59,521 nucleotides of DNA. It comes from Stentor coeruleus (Eukaryota > Ciliophora > Heterotrichea > Heterotrichida > Stentoridae). This document shows positions 1-10,404 of this stretch, piece by piece. The stretch is taken from assembly GCA_001970955.1 (NCBI GenBank), contig MPUH01000376.1, positions 1 to 59,521 on the forward strand. Direction: 5' to 3'. Below the pieces are notes generated by a model that worked only from the letters and a program-made list of their open reading frames with translations, ran no database searches and had not been told where the DNA came from. Every line of letters starts with the position of its first letter. Position 1 is the first letter of the stretch. A program made the position numbers and the translations under genes.

Positions 1-5
1 CCATC

Positions 6-49
6 ATTTAAGATCATCAAGTTCTCCATTTAAGATCATCAAGTTCTCC
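6..49. repeat. 22-nt perfect tandem duplication at the window edge
   Basis: Two identical adjacent copies of a 22-nt unit lie at 6-27 and 28-49. The unit carries the last codons of the minus-strand coiled-coil ORF next to it. Because 22 is not a multiple of three, the second copy changes the C-terminus. It resembles the unmerged overlaps seen elsewhere in the window, but a real duplication cannot be excluded. Confidence 0.8.
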
Positions 50-349
50 TTTAATAGTTGGGATTTGTTTTATTAAACTAATCTGTGACTCATGAGATTC
101 AATTTTATCATCCAAGTCTATAATAAAATGCCCAAGTGTCATTTCAACTCTTTTTAATCGATTATCTATAGAGTCTAATCTTCTATCGATTTCATATTGT
201 TTGTTTTCATCTTGGTCTTTTTTTATTAAGACAACTTCATCAGATATGCTTATTGATTTTTCTATTTTCTCCATACGCCGTTCTAAGGCGGAATATGGAT
301 CACTAAACTTGCCTTGGTTTCTTGTTGTTTTTGGCATATAGTCTTCCAT
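17..349 (-). CDS. Small coiled-coil protein, possibly incomplete at its 3' end
   Basis: This is a 110-residue charged protein starting at the ATG complementary to 347-349. From about residue 20 it shows heptad-like spacing (for example ERRMEKIEKS and DSIDNRLKRVE), so a coiled coil is likely. No family is recognised. The last codons fall inside the 22-nt duplication. With the two copies present the protein ends ...KWRT, whereas with a single copy it would end three residues earlier at ...DLK followed directly by TGA. Since the duplication may be an assembly artefact, the exact C-terminus is uncertain. The gene reads away from the neighbouring transporter gene, across an 850-bp divergent spacer. 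Confidence 0.6.
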   Translation of the reverse strand: MEDYMPKTTRNQGKFSDPYSALERRMEKIEKSISISDEVVLIKKDQDENKQYEIDRRLDSIDNRLKRVEMTLGHFIIDLDDKIESHESQISLIKQIPTIKGELDDLKWRT

Positions 350-1202
350 ATTGTATAGATTATTTTATATGTAGAGGGGAAGTTTTTTTTTAAGTAGGAA
401 AATGGAATGAGAGGGACTAGGGTGGATTATTAGTAGTAGTTTTAGAGATTTTTTTATATTTAGTGTATAGGATTATAATTTGGAGATTATTTTTTAGAAT
501 TATATTTAGGAATTTGGGATGTAGGTGTAGGAATAAGTTTATTGATTTAATGATGGTTTATGATTTTTGTGTGATTTATAAGTTTAATGATAACAGAATA
601 TTTTTAAGAATTATTTTATAGATTTTGGTTTGCAGTAAAAAACTGAGCTGAGGGATGAAAAATTGTACGGTAAATTATTAGCTGTGTTATAATCAAATAT
701 TTTCAAAGATTATTAGAGAATTTATATGATTTTAGTTTAAAGTATAATGTGATTTTAGTTTAAAACATATTTATTATGGTTCTATCATGGATAATAAAAT
801 AGAATTAAATAATATTCACAAAATACAAGTTATATACTATATAACATAAAACCTCATATAAACACAAAAATCCATACTTTATCACAATTCATCTTTATAT
901 AAATAAACAATCAACTAATAATAAAATTTTAAACTAATCCAATACTTTTAAACAAAAAGAACCATATAAACATTCTACTTAAAATGGATATAACAACTCA
1001 CCGAATCTTATACATCCTATCACAGTATCCTATTTATCTTAATTCATCAAAATTCATATTAAAAAATCCCATAACTTACTCACCAACACCAATTTCTTCC
1101 TAACTCATCCTCTTATTTCCCACAAATCCTTCAATTTTCATGATATTTCTTTTGTATTAAGTAAATAATTCTCCTAAACTAATAAAAAAACATTGGCTTA
1201 TA
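350..1202. other. Intergenic spacer between divergent genes
   Basis: No ORF or RNA gene is recognised. The composition flips near position 780: 350-780 is rich in G and T with little C on the plus strand, and 800-1202 is rich in A and C with little G. This follows the window-wide pattern of G-poor DNA upstream of genes, read on the coding strand. Confidence 0.6.
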
Positions 1203-2546
1203 ATGCGAATAATAGTCTTATTGTTAATCCTTGTCCTAGCAAGTGCAGAATCATGCCAAAAAGATGAAGACTGTGCGAAATACTATTTCTGCAACGTTGG
1301 AACCTGCAAGCATAAGCATTTATTTCCATTAGAAGGGATGGAAATTTTAGGTACAGTGCTGGTTTTTGTGTGTAGTGCTTTAGCTAATGCTGCTGGACAA
1401 GGAGGAGGACCTTTAATGAGTTTAATCCTCCTTGTCTTATTCAATTATGATACATATGTTGCATTGCCAATGGTTCAACTAATTATCTTAGGCGGCAGCG
1501 GTATTGGTTTTATTCTAAGAGTACCAATGCGACATCCTACAAGACCAAGACCAGTTATAGACTATTATATCTTAGCTCTATTCACTCCTCCTCTATTAGT
1601 TGGAGCAAGCATCGGTGTTATTCTCGGGCTTATATTCCCAGCTTGGTTAATACTAGCCTTACTAACTTTAGTCCTCATATACATAACCTATGCTTCAGCA
1701 ACTGTATCAGTAAAAATATTCCGTAAAGAAAACGCTGAAAGGGCAAAAGTAGCAGAACAAAACCTAATAGCCGAAGATGAAGACAAACCAACAATTGTAG
1801 ATGAAAGTTCAATCGAAATCACCCCAGATCTAAAAAAAATCATCGACAGCGAAAAACGTTGGTTTCCCCTTGTCCCAATATTTATTTTCATACTTGTTTA
1901 TTCTTTCGCAGTATTCACATCTTTCCTTAGAGGTAGTTCAAATCATCCATCAATTATTGGTGTTACTCAATGTACTCCAGCTTATTGGATTATGAACTTA
2001 TTGATTTTTGCTGGTTTTGGAGTTTTTACAATCCTAGTCACTTGTTATATTGTTTATAATACAAGGAAGAAAATCAATCTTGGTTATAATTTTGATTCTT
2101 ATGATATTATTTGGAAATGTAGACCTTTGACTGTATGTATTATTTTTGGTTTACTAGCAGGGATTGGGGCTAGTTTGTTGAGTTTTGGAGGAGCTTTGAT
2201 ACTTGCCCCAGTTATGCTTAAGATTGGATTAAGACCAGAAGTATCTGCTGGGACTTCTACAGCTATTATTGTACTTACAGCATCGATTTCTATTATACAA
2301 TATGCTATTGCTGGGAAGCTAGAAATGGTTTATGGGCTTTGGTTTTTTGGGTTTTCATTATTAGGTTCGGCTATAGGGATTAGTGTTGTTAAAGGGATTG
2401 TGAACAAATTTAAGAGAGGATCAATTATGGTTATTGTTCTCACTATACTTATGGGACTTTGTGCTATACTCATACCTGCTTATGGCATTGTGGATATGGC
2501 TTCGAAAGGAACAACAGATATAGGATTCAGACCGTATTGCTCTTAG
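1203..2546 (+). CDS. TauE/SafE (TSUP) family membrane transporter with secreted Cys-rich N-terminus
   Basis: The 447-residue protein begins with a signal peptide (about residues 1-15) and a short Cys motif (C18, C24, C30, C35), followed by about nine to ten membrane segments. Two half-repeats carry the glycine-rich signatures of the TSUP family: AGQGGGPL near residue 65 and SFGGALILAPVML plus RPEVSAGTSTA in the second half. A hydrophilic loop of about 40 residues (KENAERAKVAEQN onward) separates the halves. Family members export sulfite, sulfoacetate or other organosulfur anions in bacteria, and similar proteins are common in plants and protists. The substrate cannot be read from sequence. 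The stop is TAG. Family assignment is firm and function is inferred only at family level. Confidence 0.88.
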   Translation: MRIIVLLLILVLASAESCQKDEDCAKYYFCNVGTCKHKHLFPLEGMEILGTVLVFVCSALANAAGQGGGPLMSLILLVLFNYDTYVALPMVQLIILGGSGIGFILRVPMRHPTRPRPVIDYYILALFTPPLLVGASIGVILGLIFPAWLILALLTLVLIYITYASATVSVKIFRKENAERAKVAEQNLIAEDEDKPTIVDESSIEITPDLKKIIDSEKRWFPLVPIFIFILVYSFAVFTSFLRGSSNHPSIIGVTQCTPAYWIMNLLIFAGFGVFTILVTCYIVYNTRKKINLGYNFDSYDIIWKCRPLTVCIIFGLLAGIGASLLSFGGALILAPVMLKIGLRPEVSAGTSTAIIVLTASISIIQYAIAGKLEMVYGLWFFGFSLLGSAIGISVVKGIVNKFKRGSIMVIVLTILMGLCAILIPAYGIVDMASKGTTDIGFRPYCS

Positions 2547-2884
2547 ATATATAATTTAGGTCGTTTTAATATTCGATTATTATTTTTTTTTCATGTTATC
2601 AGGATATTGAAAGTTTGAAATAGTTTGGGTATGTTATCACTTTTTGGTTTGAAATATGTTTAACTAATAAATCAATTATCAATATCTAAAACTACCATTT
2701 ACTTATTTTATTAATCAATTTCAAAATAAATTTTTCTTATCATCCACTTCTAATCCTCACTAAAAAAACCATCTTCACTCATCTTATCAATATCTCAATA
2801 TCTAAAACCCAGCATTTTTCCACCTAAAACTCCTCAAAATTATCAAAAAATCACACAACCTATAATATTCTATTTAACAAAAAA
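2547..2884. other. Intergenic spacer between convergent genes
   Basis: Nothing coding is seen. The left part is G/T-rich and the right part is A/C-rich, switching around 2650, as expected for two 3' flanks facing each other under the window's C/G asymmetry. Confidence 0.55.
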
Positions 2885-4375
2885 CTAGGAATTACTTTCA
2901 AAAATTTTCATCATCATATCTTTGAATTCCTTAATACTAATCATCCCATCTCCATCTTGATCAACCTTACTAATAATCTCCTTCCAAACCTCATCCAAAC
3001 TTTCAACATCATCTCCTAAAATACTCTTAATTTCAGAAGCTGATATACTCCCATCACTATCCCTATCAAAAATCCTAAATGCCGTTTCTAGATTCCTTTT
3101 ATTAATTAAACTCTCTTTTTTCATTGTCGCCATTAAAAACTCTGAATAATCAATATACCCATTCATATCCATATCAACAAGACTTAAAATTCTTTGGACT
3201 TCTTGTTCAGCTTCTTCTTCTCTCATTGTTTTTTTAAATTCTTGAAGAAGCTCTTCACGACTTAGTTTTCCATCTCCGTTTTTGTCAATAGATTTAAAGG
3301 TTTCTGCAAGAGAAGATGTTTCATCTTTTGATGATAATTGAGAGGTTATAAATGCTAATACAGCATGTTGAAGTTTTCCTGTTGTGTGAAAAGTTTTCAT
3401 ACTGTTGATAATAGAAGGGGGTATTAGAGAAGTTGATGAAGAAGATTGAATGAACCAAGTGTCGTTAAGTGCTTGATCTGCTGAGTATCGTAGTTCTGGG
3501 TTGTATTGGAGCATTTTTTTTATAAACTCTTTTCCTGCTTCAGATACATTTTCCCATTCAGGGGAGTTCATGTTATAAGTGCCTTTTTTTACTTTCGACA
3601 TAATCTCGTCATCATTTTTGCCAGAAAAAGGTGGCCTTCCTGAAAGAAGAACATACAATATCACCCCGCAGCTCCAAATATCACATTTTTCATTATAAGA
3701 ATTTTTCAAAACTTCAGGAGCTATATAATAAGATGTCCCATAGCGTATTTTCATAACTCCCTCACCTTCAAACAGCGTCGAAGCCCCGAAATCTATAATT
3801 TTCAATATTGATGCTGATGATCTTTTTTCTAATAAAAGGTTTTCTGGTTTTAAATCTCTATGGACTATACCATGTTGATGGCAATAATTTACTGCACCTA
3901 AAATCTGCCTCATAAAGTGTGCTGCTATAGATTCTGATAAAACTCCAGATGAAACTATAAACTCAAAAAGCTCTCCACCTTTAATAATTTCTGTAACAAG
4001 ATGATATCCTTTACTATCTTCATAAAACTCAAATAGTCTAAGGATATTAGGATGATCGATTTTCCTAAGTATATCAATTTCAGTAAAGAATTTAGAGTGT
4101 AATTGCATATCCCTAGTAAGTTTTTCTTTTTTCACTGTTTTTATTGCTCGCTCCTGGCCTGTAAGTTTATGCACAGCAGTTCTTACATAGCCATAAGCTC
4201 CTTGACCTAAAACAGGTCCTAATTCATAGTCTCTTGTTATATTCCAAGTCTTATGAAAAATAAACGTCCCTTTACGAATTGCGATTTTTTCAGGAGAGTC
4301 GATCTGAGTCTGATTATTAAAACGTCTTGATTTTATAATTGTATTTGGCTTTGTGTTACTAGAACTACATCCCAT
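2885..4375 (-). CDS. Calcium-dependent protein kinase (CDPK type)
   Basis: The 496-residue protein has the full CDPK layout. It starts MGCSSS, a likely N-myristoylation plus palmitoylation signal for membrane targeting. The kinase domain spans about residues 50-310, with glycine loop GQGAYGYV, ATP-binding lysine in AIKTVK (near 77), catalytic HRDLKPEN (near 172), DFGAS and APEVL. An autoinhibitory-junction region follows. Four canonical EF-hands occupy about 360-490, with loops beginning DKNGDGKL, DMDMNGYI, DRDSDGSI and DQDGDGMI, all with acidic residues at positions 1 and 12. It should be a calcium-activated serine/threonine kinase at membranes. Ciliates carry many paralogues, so no specific symbol is given. 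The upstream neighbour on the same strand is the large receptor gene, 208 nt away. Confidence 0.96.
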   Translation of the reverse strand: MGCSSSNTKPNTIIKSRRFNNQTQIDSPEKIAIRKGTFIFHKTWNITRDYELGPVLGQGAYGYVRTAVHKLTGQERAIKTVKKEKLTRDMQLHSKFFTEIDILRKIDHPNILRLFEFYEDSKGYHLVTEIIKGGELFEFIVSSGVLSESIAAHFMRQILGAVNYCHQHGIVHRDLKPENLLLEKRSSASILKIIDFGASTLFEGEGVMKIRYGTSYYIAPEVLKNSYNEKCDIWSCGVILYVLLSGRPPFSGKNDDEIMSKVKKGTYNMNSPEWENVSEAGKEFIKKMLQYNPELRYSADQALNDTWFIQSSSSTSLIPPSIINSMKTFHTTGKLQHAVLAFITSQLSSKDETSSLAETFKSIDKNGDGKLSREELLQEFKKTMREEEAEQEVQRILSLVDMDMNGYIDYSEFLMATMKKESLINKRNLETAFRIFDRDSDGSISASEIKSILGDDVESLDEVWKEIISKVDQDGDGMISIKEFKDMMMKIFESNS

Positions 4376-4583
4376 AATTAATTATTAGAACATATTTACA
4401 GTTTTTTATATCAATAATCAAGACTTAAATTTGTATTACTCTCAACAAACAAATCATTTTCCAACATAATAAAAACCTTAACTGATTTTCCATACTGTTT
4501 TTATTATACCCATCATTTTTATACAATTTTTTACTAACAAACTAACTCTTCATATTTACCCAAAAATAAACAAAAAATCTAAA

Positions 4584-7500
4584 CTATATTGGATTAGCTT
4601 CATTTTCTTCACTTGGGTTATTCTCATGAGCCTTATTTTGATTAATATTTTCAACATTAGCAGCAATAGGAATAACACATACTTCTTGAGGTACTTTAGG
4701 GTTTTTATTATCCTTATCTTTCTCATTTATCGCAATTTTTTCCATCATATGTATACTAAAAACCTTCCCTCCATTTTTGTCATTATCATGTGAATAAAGT
4801 ACAACAGGGAAATATTTATGTTGTAAATAAAAAGTAACAGCAACAATAACAACCCAACCAAGAGCTAAACCTATAAACCATCCAATGTTTTTTTGATCAG
4901 CACTCATAGATATTGTTGCTAATATAGACAAATAAGCTACAGCAATAAGAGAAGAAATTTGCCATAAATCACATCTAGGGTAATTAAAAGCTCGATATTT
5001 ATATGTAGCTCCAGCGAATACAAGGATGAATAAAGAAAAAATTATCCCATGAGCTAAAGGGTATGAACCTTGAAGTATTTTCCCTAGGCTTATTAAAAAT
5101 ATCTGCAAACATGTTTTTAATAGCAAAAACAATGTCCGGGTTTTTATGTGTAAATCAGTCTTTGCTAATTGCCATATAGGTCGACAAATAACAGCAAGAG
5201 GCTCATATAAAAATATAGCAAAACCTGAAATTATTACATATTTTATATGATCAGTACCCCAACATGTCATATAACAATCACGCCATACATAAGAACTACC
5301 AAGTGCTTGATGATCACAAACAAAAGCATCAAGAAGTAAAGCTAAAGCTGGAAGGAACATTGTATTACCAAAAAATGGAAGGAAATATGAATTCATAAAC
5401 TCGATTGCTTTTTTACAAACAGGGAGTTTTTTTACCCAATTTTCCCCTTTTATAATAGTTAAGATCATTAATACAAACCAAACATAACACAAAGCGCATA
5501 TACCTGATAAAAGATCCCAATAATATTTTTTGTCTGCTTGAGTGATTTTCATAAAATCAAACATAAACATATTAGAAATCACTTCAATTACCATCTGTAA
5601 AGATTTGAAATAAGGGGCTATAGCTAAAAACTGAAAAAACTCCACAGCGATTGTCAGTTGGACTAGTGTATCTTTCCAGCTTTTTTTTGTTTTTTTGCTT
5701 AATTGATTCATATCTTCATGTTGTAAGGATCTATAATAAAAAATGCTTAAAAGCAAAGTTAAAATGAATAACCCTGAACTAATCCCTGCTATAATCCCAA
5801 AACCCTCACCAGAAAGATTTGACATAATTTCAGGAAAAGGACAATTATAAACAGTACCCCAAGTATCATCTGGACGAGTAGTTGTATGATATCCATATAA
5901 TACAGTTATATTATCATTAGAAAATTGATTTATTGGATCGTATTGAGTAATTCTTATTAATTGTCCATTTTGAAGATTTAATATAGAGTATCCTATAAGT
6001 GTACGATCATTTCGACCTTCACTAAAAGATAATGATCCTGTTGCACCTGTAAAATCAGAACTTCGAATGTATTGTAAAAGAGAAGTTCCATTTGTATAAT
6101 CTTCACCAGCATCTATCATTCTTTTTATTGAATATGCATAAAGGTAAACTGTATCATAAACTAAAATTGACCATTGACTTGGTTCTTGATTATAAGATTT
6201 TAAGTAATTTGATATAAAATTCTCACCTATTGTCCCTAATGCTGGACGAAGACCTAAGGCTATTGCTCCATTTAAAACTCTGAATATAGAATTTGAATCT
6301 TCTGAAAAAGTTGTGTTTATAACAGATAAAGTGTTTTCTGTTATCCAAAACCCCCCGATCCATATAAACTCCTCACCTCGGAGTTCTTTTTTATCAGCTT
6401 CTCTTGCTAAATAGGGTGTTAAGGTGTCTCCTCCAAAGTAAATAATAATTTTTAACTGTTTTCTAACAATTTCCATTAAAGATTCTTTTAAAGATGTAAT
6501 AGTTTCTGACATCACATTCCCTTGTTCATCTAGTTTGTATACAATTTTCCGATATTTTTCATCGTTTTCTATACTAATATCATAAGTTTTCAAATTGTCT
6601 AGAAAATTGATATATTGACCTTCCCCGATGTTATCAGAAGTATAAATCACAGCAGTTTTTTGCCAGTTGTTTTTTTGAAGATAAGCTGCGATTATTGATG
6701 ATTGTAAAGAATCTGATTGGATTGTTCTTATAAAATATGGATATTTGCTTGTGTTATTTAATGTATAATCACTTGCTTGATATGAGACTAGAGGTATAGG
6801 ATTAGTCATATTGTTTATTGAGTTTGCATATGACATAGCTGCTTCGTTACCCCAAGGACCAATAAGCCCAATAGGATATTTTGTTTTTATTTGTTTTATA
6901 ACCCCTGAGACTATATTAAGATTGTCTTGGGTTTGTATAAACTGCCCTTCAAGTTTGTTGTTCCCAAGGATTTGCAAAGTGTTTATTTCGGAAATGGCAA
7001 AATTAAAACCATTTTTCACGGTTGACTCAGAAAAATCATCAGAAGGGTATAAAAAAACTAGAGGCAATGATATTATTTCATCACTAGGGATCTCATATCT
7101 CATTCCTGGCCACAATATCTGCACATTTTCATTCATTTGTAACTCATATGATTGAGTTCCCCAGCTTCCAATTTCAATCATAACGAAATTCTGCATGTTT
7201 AAAAGGTGGTATTTAGAAACCCTAACGCCATTATCATCAAAATATAACTGATATGGTAAAATATTTATATAAGGGTTTTCAGTAATATAGCTCATAAGTG
7301 AAGTTCCAGTAGGATACTCATCAATCATATATCCCGAAGCACAAATACAAAGCATAGCTAAATACTCATATAAAGGGTTTTGTGACATAAAAACAGCATC
7401 TTCGATTTGTATTCCAAGAATCCCAGTTTTTATCACCCGTAATTCATCATCATTTTTTTGTGAATTTGAATTTTTTAATATCTCATTCAAATTCATCATT

Positions 7501-8237
7501 GCCCCATTACTTAATATCCAAGTAAAACCTGGCCCACCCATAAACCCTTTGTTTATAACTGTTAAAATAAGTTCAGCAAGAGAACTGCTTGTTATTATTA
7601 TTATAACTCTAGACTGAGAAAATCCAATTGTACTTTTTATTCTGGCATTTATTTCAGTAATACTAAATTTTGAGTCTAGGATTAATTCAGAGTGAATAAT
7701 TTGAGGGGTTTTTATTAATGATCTGAACTCTGAAGCGATTTGTATATTATTTTCATCAAGATCATGAATAATCCCAAGGTTTTTCCACCCAAAATTTAAA
7801 ATTAGGCTGTGGAGGATTTGGGCTTGTTGTCCTGAACTTGGCTCTGTATATAAAGTATTAGGCATGAATACTTCTTCAGATAATTTGTTTTGAGGCCTAC
7901 TTAGAACTATATGCAAAAAATTTTTTTCAAAAGAGTTTTCTGATAAAAATTCTGAGTAGAAGACGTTGTTCGTAGCATCTAGAATTATTTGGATTGACTT
8001 TTCAAATAATGCTTCTGGAAGCGTCCATGGCAATTCTGATAAAGAAACACGTAGCGGGATTATTATAACTGGATCATCAAGCTTTAAAGAAACCTGGACG
8101 TACTCACTAAATTCATGTATGTTTGAATCAAGGTTGTTATTTAGCTCTTTACTTGTAAACTCCGAGGTCAGCAGCAAAAACTTTATGTCGCTTGAACCAA
8201 GCGCAGTTGTCACAAAAAATAAGATAAAGCTTATCAT
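4584..8237 (-). CDS. Large receptor with two type-1 periplasmic-binding-like domains and a multi-TM region
   Basis: This 1217-residue protein has a signal peptide (about 1-15) and a very long ectodomain containing two receptor-family ligand-binding (ANF-receptor/PBP1) units, roughly residues 18-370 and 380-790. The second is clearer: it has IGLIGPWGNEAAMSYAN, then PLVSYQASDYTLNN, YPYFIRTIQSDSLQ and WQKTAVIYTSDNIGEGQ, the usual strand-helix signature of amino-acid or peptide receptors. About nine hydrophobic segments follow (about 806-1146), then a hydrophilic tail of about 70 residues. Class C GPCRs have one such ectodomain and seven helices, so the doubled ectodomain and the helix count are unusual. 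A ligand-sensing surface role is inferred and the ligand is unknown. Confidence 0.85.
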   Translation of the reverse strand: MISFILFFVTTALGSSDIKFLLLTSEFTSKELNNNLDSNIHEFSEYVQVSLKLDDPVIIIPLRVSLSELPWTLPEALFEKSIQIILDATNNVFYSEFLSENSFEKNFLHIVLSRPQNKLSEEVFMPNTLYTEPSSGQQAQILHSLILNFGWKNLGIIHDLDENNIQIASEFRSLIKTPQIIHSELILDSKFSITEINARIKSTIGFSQSRVIIIITSSSLAELILTVINKGFMGGPGFTWILSNGAMMNLNEILKNSNSQKNDDELRVIKTGILGIQIEDAVFMSQNPLYEYLAMLCICASGYMIDEYPTGTSLMSYITENPYINILPYQLYFDDNGVRVSKYHLLNMQNFVMIEIGSWGTQSYELQMNENVQILWPGMRYEIPSDEIISLPLVFLYPSDDFSESTVKNGFNFAISEINTLQILGNNKLEGQFIQTQDNLNIVSGVIKQIKTKYPIGLIGPWGNEAAMSYANSINNMTNPIPLVSYQASDYTLNNTSKYPYFIRTIQSDSLQSSIIAAYLQKNNWQKTAVIYTSDNIGEGQYINFLDNLKTYDISIENDEKYRKIVYKLDEQGNVMSETITSLKESLMEIVRKQLKIIIYFGGDTLTPYLAREADKKELRGEEFIWIGGFWITENTLSVINTTFSEDSNSIFRVLNGAIALGLRPALGTIGENFISNYLKSYNQEPSQWSILVYDTVYLYAYSIKRMIDAGEDYTNGTSLLQYIRSSDFTGATGSLSFSEGRNDRTLIGYSILNLQNGQLIRITQYDPINQFSNDNITVLYGYHTTTRPDDTWGTVYNCPFPEIMSNLSGEGFGIIAGISSGLFILTLLLSIFYYRSLQHEDMNQLSKKTKKSWKDTLVQLTIAVEFFQFLAIAPYFKSLQMVIEVISNMFMFDFMKITQADKKYYWDLLSGICALCYVWFVLMILTIIKGENWVKKLPVCKKAIEFMNSYFLPFFGNTMFLPALALLLDAFVCDHQALGSSYVWRDCYMTCWGTDHIKYVIISGFAIFLYEPLAVICRPIWQLAKTDLHIKTRTLFLLLKTCLQIFLISLGKILQGSYPLAHGIIFSLFILVFAGATYKYRAFNYPRCDLWQISSLIAVAYLSILATISMSADQKNIGWFIGLALGWVVIVAVTFYLQHKYFPVVLYSHDNDKNGGKVFSIHMMEKIAINEKDKDNKNPKVPQEVCVIPIAANVENINQNKAHENNPSEENEANPI

Positions 8238-8496
8238 TTTTATTTACTTAATCCACCAATCATAAAACCAAACCATCATATTCCCTCTTAATTTCAATCC
8301 ACCTCAAATACCCAATATAATTTCACTATATTTCAATGGACATCAATCCATCCATATTCCCTTTATAAATCATCTTCACCCATAATTTATTATAAATCAA
8401 TAACATCCAAAAACCTCCAAATCCTTCCTGAAAGTCATTCATCCATCATTTATATTCAAACTTTCCCCAATACATAAAATAATCTCTAATAAAAAA

Positions 8497-9153
8497 ATGG
8501 AGACAGAAATCGAAGAAATCCAAGACTATCAGAACTATGAAAGATTCCAACTAACAGAGTTTCTAGAACTCAACTATTCAGAATTTGAAAAGCAACTAGA
8601 TCAGCAAATTACATGTTTTTTATCACAAGCCCAAGTTAATATTTTTGAAGATACAGCCGATTTACCTAAAAAAAGGGGAAGAAAAAAGATCAGACCATTT
8701 AATCCAACGAAAACTGAAATCATGGACAAATTTTGGATTAGAGGTTTTAGGGAGTTTATGAAACTTAACTATGGGGATTTGATAAACCAACTTACAGATA
8801 GAGAATTTTGGGAGTTCTTTTTAGGTAGAGCCGGGAATCCTGGGAAAAGAAGGAAATATTTGAGTTATAGTAAACATTATAAGAGTTTTTTGGCTTCGAA
8901 TAAAAGTTTTTGTCAGGTTTTTATAGCTTGGATGATGCTTTATGGGAGTATTAAAATACCGAGGAAAAATTTTAAAGGCAATTGGGACCTTTATTTTAAT
9001 TATTTATGTACTGATTTAGTTCAGCCATGCAAAGATATGGTCAGTACAAATGATGTTAAGGACTCGCTGAGGGTTTTGTCGTCAGTGTTTCATAAATATA
9101 TAAGCTATGTGAATGAAAAAAATAGAATTTTTGAAAATTTAACTAAAGATTAA
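8497..9153 (+). CDS. Basic protein of unknown function with an AT-hook-like motif
   Basis: The 218-residue ORF has an acidic N-terminus, then KKRGRKKIRPF near residue 60, which resembles an AT-hook or nuclear localisation signal. A conserved-looking helical and aromatic region follows (DKFWIRGFREFMKLNY, REFWEFFLGRAG, SYSKHYKSFLASN, VFIAWMMLYG). I do not recognise the family. The pattern would suit a nuclear or DNA-associated protein, but that is inference from the basic motif alone. The start ATG at 8497 follows a G-poor leader typical of plus-strand genes here. The divergent spacer to the receptor gene is only 259 nt. Confidence 0.75.
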   Translation: METEIEEIQDYQNYERFQLTEFLELNYSEFEKQLDQQITCFLSQAQVNIFEDTADLPKKRGRKKIRPFNPTKTEIMDKFWIRGFREFMKLNYGDLINQLTDREFWEFFLGRAGNPGKRRKYLSYSKHYKSFLASNKSFCQVFIAWMMLYGSIKIPRKNFKGNWDLYFNYLCTDLVQPCKDMVSTNDVKDSLRVLSSVFHKYISYVNEKNRIFENLTKD

Positions 9154-9642
9154 GATAGGATTAAGATATGAATTAAGATATGGATTTGGGTGATAGGATT
9201 GATTAGGTTTAGTTATAGGGAAAAGGAAAGAAAGCATAATTTATGTTAAGAAGAGAAATGAAAAGGGGTAATTATAGGATTGATTAAGTTTAGTTATAGG
9301 GAAAAGGAAAGAAAGCATAATTTATGTTAAGAAGAGAAATGAAAAGGGGTAAATTTGAAAAAAAATGTTGGTATTGGTTATTGAAAAAATTTTGTGATAG
9401 ATTTATTGGAAAATATTTAATTAATATTGTTGTGTATAAAAGATTTGTGTGATTTTATATGATTGATTGTTTGTAAATTCAAAAAAGAACTATCTTTAAA
9501 CTAGGGAAAATATTAAAAGCTGTAAAAAATAGATCACCTCATATATTAATTGCTTATTTTCTAAGAAAAATCTTACTTTTAAGACCTTTAAATTTTATTA
9601 ATATTCCATATTAATATACCTTAATCCTATCATTTTTGCAAA
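9154..9642. other. Intergenic spacer between convergent genes
   Basis: There is no coding signal. It contains an imperfect tandem duplication of about 80 nt (9193-9352). Otherwise the left half is G-rich and C-poor and the right half the reverse. Confidence 0.55.
9193..9352. repeat. Two-copy tandem repeat, about 81-nt period
   Basis: Copy 1 (9193-9273) and copy 2 (9274-9352) begin ATAGGATTGATTA and end near GAAAAGGGGTAA. They differ at one base (GGTTTAG versus AGTTTAG) and at the junction. It lies just after the stop of the basic protein gene and affects no ORF. It may be a real duplication or an unmerged contig overlap. Confidence 0.85.
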
Positions 9643-10404
9643 CTATTTATTTACCTCTTGACCATCAATCATCGCCTTAAAAACTTTTTTCTGTTTTGAT
9701 TTATAGTCTTCTAATTTCTTATCAATCTGCATCAACAACTCAATAGCTTCCTGATTCTTATTATTCTCCGAAACAATCTTAATCATAATCTCCCTACTTT
9801 CATTAAGTAAATCTCTCTTATAAAGAACAAGAGCTTTTCTATATAATGCTTTAGGATTTCCAGGACTATGTTTTAAAACTTGCCCAACATGACTTAAACA
9901 TTCATCATATTCTTCTAAATAATATTTGGCAATACACATATTAAGATGTAAAGAAATTTCTAGATCCTTGAAAGTTTGTTCATCTTTAGCATCTTCAGGA
10001 AAAGTATAGTCTAACTGTAATAAACCTTTTCTATAAAACAAAGCTGCTAATGAGTAGTTTTTTTGTTTATAAGCATCGTTACCTTGTGTTTTAAATTGAG
10101 AACATGCAATAAGCTTTTCTTTTGTTGGCCTTTCATATAACTCGATTTCTTTTCTATGATCTTGGGAACACATAGATTTTATGTATTCCTCAGCTTGTTT
10201 TTTTTCTTCAGATTCTTCAGCTTCTTTGAATTCTTCCCACTTTTTATAGTTTGTTGTCCCAATAACCCTTTCTGGACCTTGGATTTCTTCTTTTGGTTCA
10301 GGTTTTGGTTCTGGGGGTTTGATTTCTATAGGTTTAGGCTTTAAGGTAGAAAGGCAGTATTTAGCAAAATCTTGGCATTTTACTGTTGTGATAGTCCTTT
10401 CCAT
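9643..10404 (-). CDS. TPR-domain protein, probable HSP90/HSP70 co-chaperone
   Basis: The 253-residue protein has a charged, Pro/Glu-rich N-terminus (EIKPPEPKPEPKEE) and three TPR-like helix pairs from about residue 95 to 215. The residues of a two-carboxylate clamp, which in this family grips the C-terminal EEVD of HSP90 or HSP70, are visible: K and N in FKTQGNDAYKQ, N in SLHLNMCIAK, and K and R in PKALYRKALVLY. A basic tail follows (KLEDYKSKQKK). The arrangement resembles dynein-assembly and FKBP-type TPR co-chaperones, but no catalytic domain is attached. A specific orthologue cannot be named. Confidence 0.83.
   Translation of the reverse strand: MERTITTVKCQDFAKYCLSTLKPKPIEIKPPEPKPEPKEEIQGPERVIGTTNYKKWEEFKEAEESEEKKQAEEYIKSMCSQDHRKEIELYERPTKEKLIACSQFKTQGNDAYKQKNYSLAALFYRKGLLQLDYTFPEDAKDEQTFKDLEISLHLNMCIAKYYLEEYDECLSHVGQVLKHSPGNPKALYRKALVLYKRDLLNESREIMIKIVSENNKNQEAIELLMQIDKKLEDYKSKQKKVFKAMIDGQEVNK

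Noticed and set aside
10156-10344. Phe-rich plus-strand ORF opposite the TPR gene
   Set aside because: It is the antisense shadow of Glu/Lys-rich codons in the TPR gene. The same applies to many short antisense ORFs opposite coiled-coil genes.
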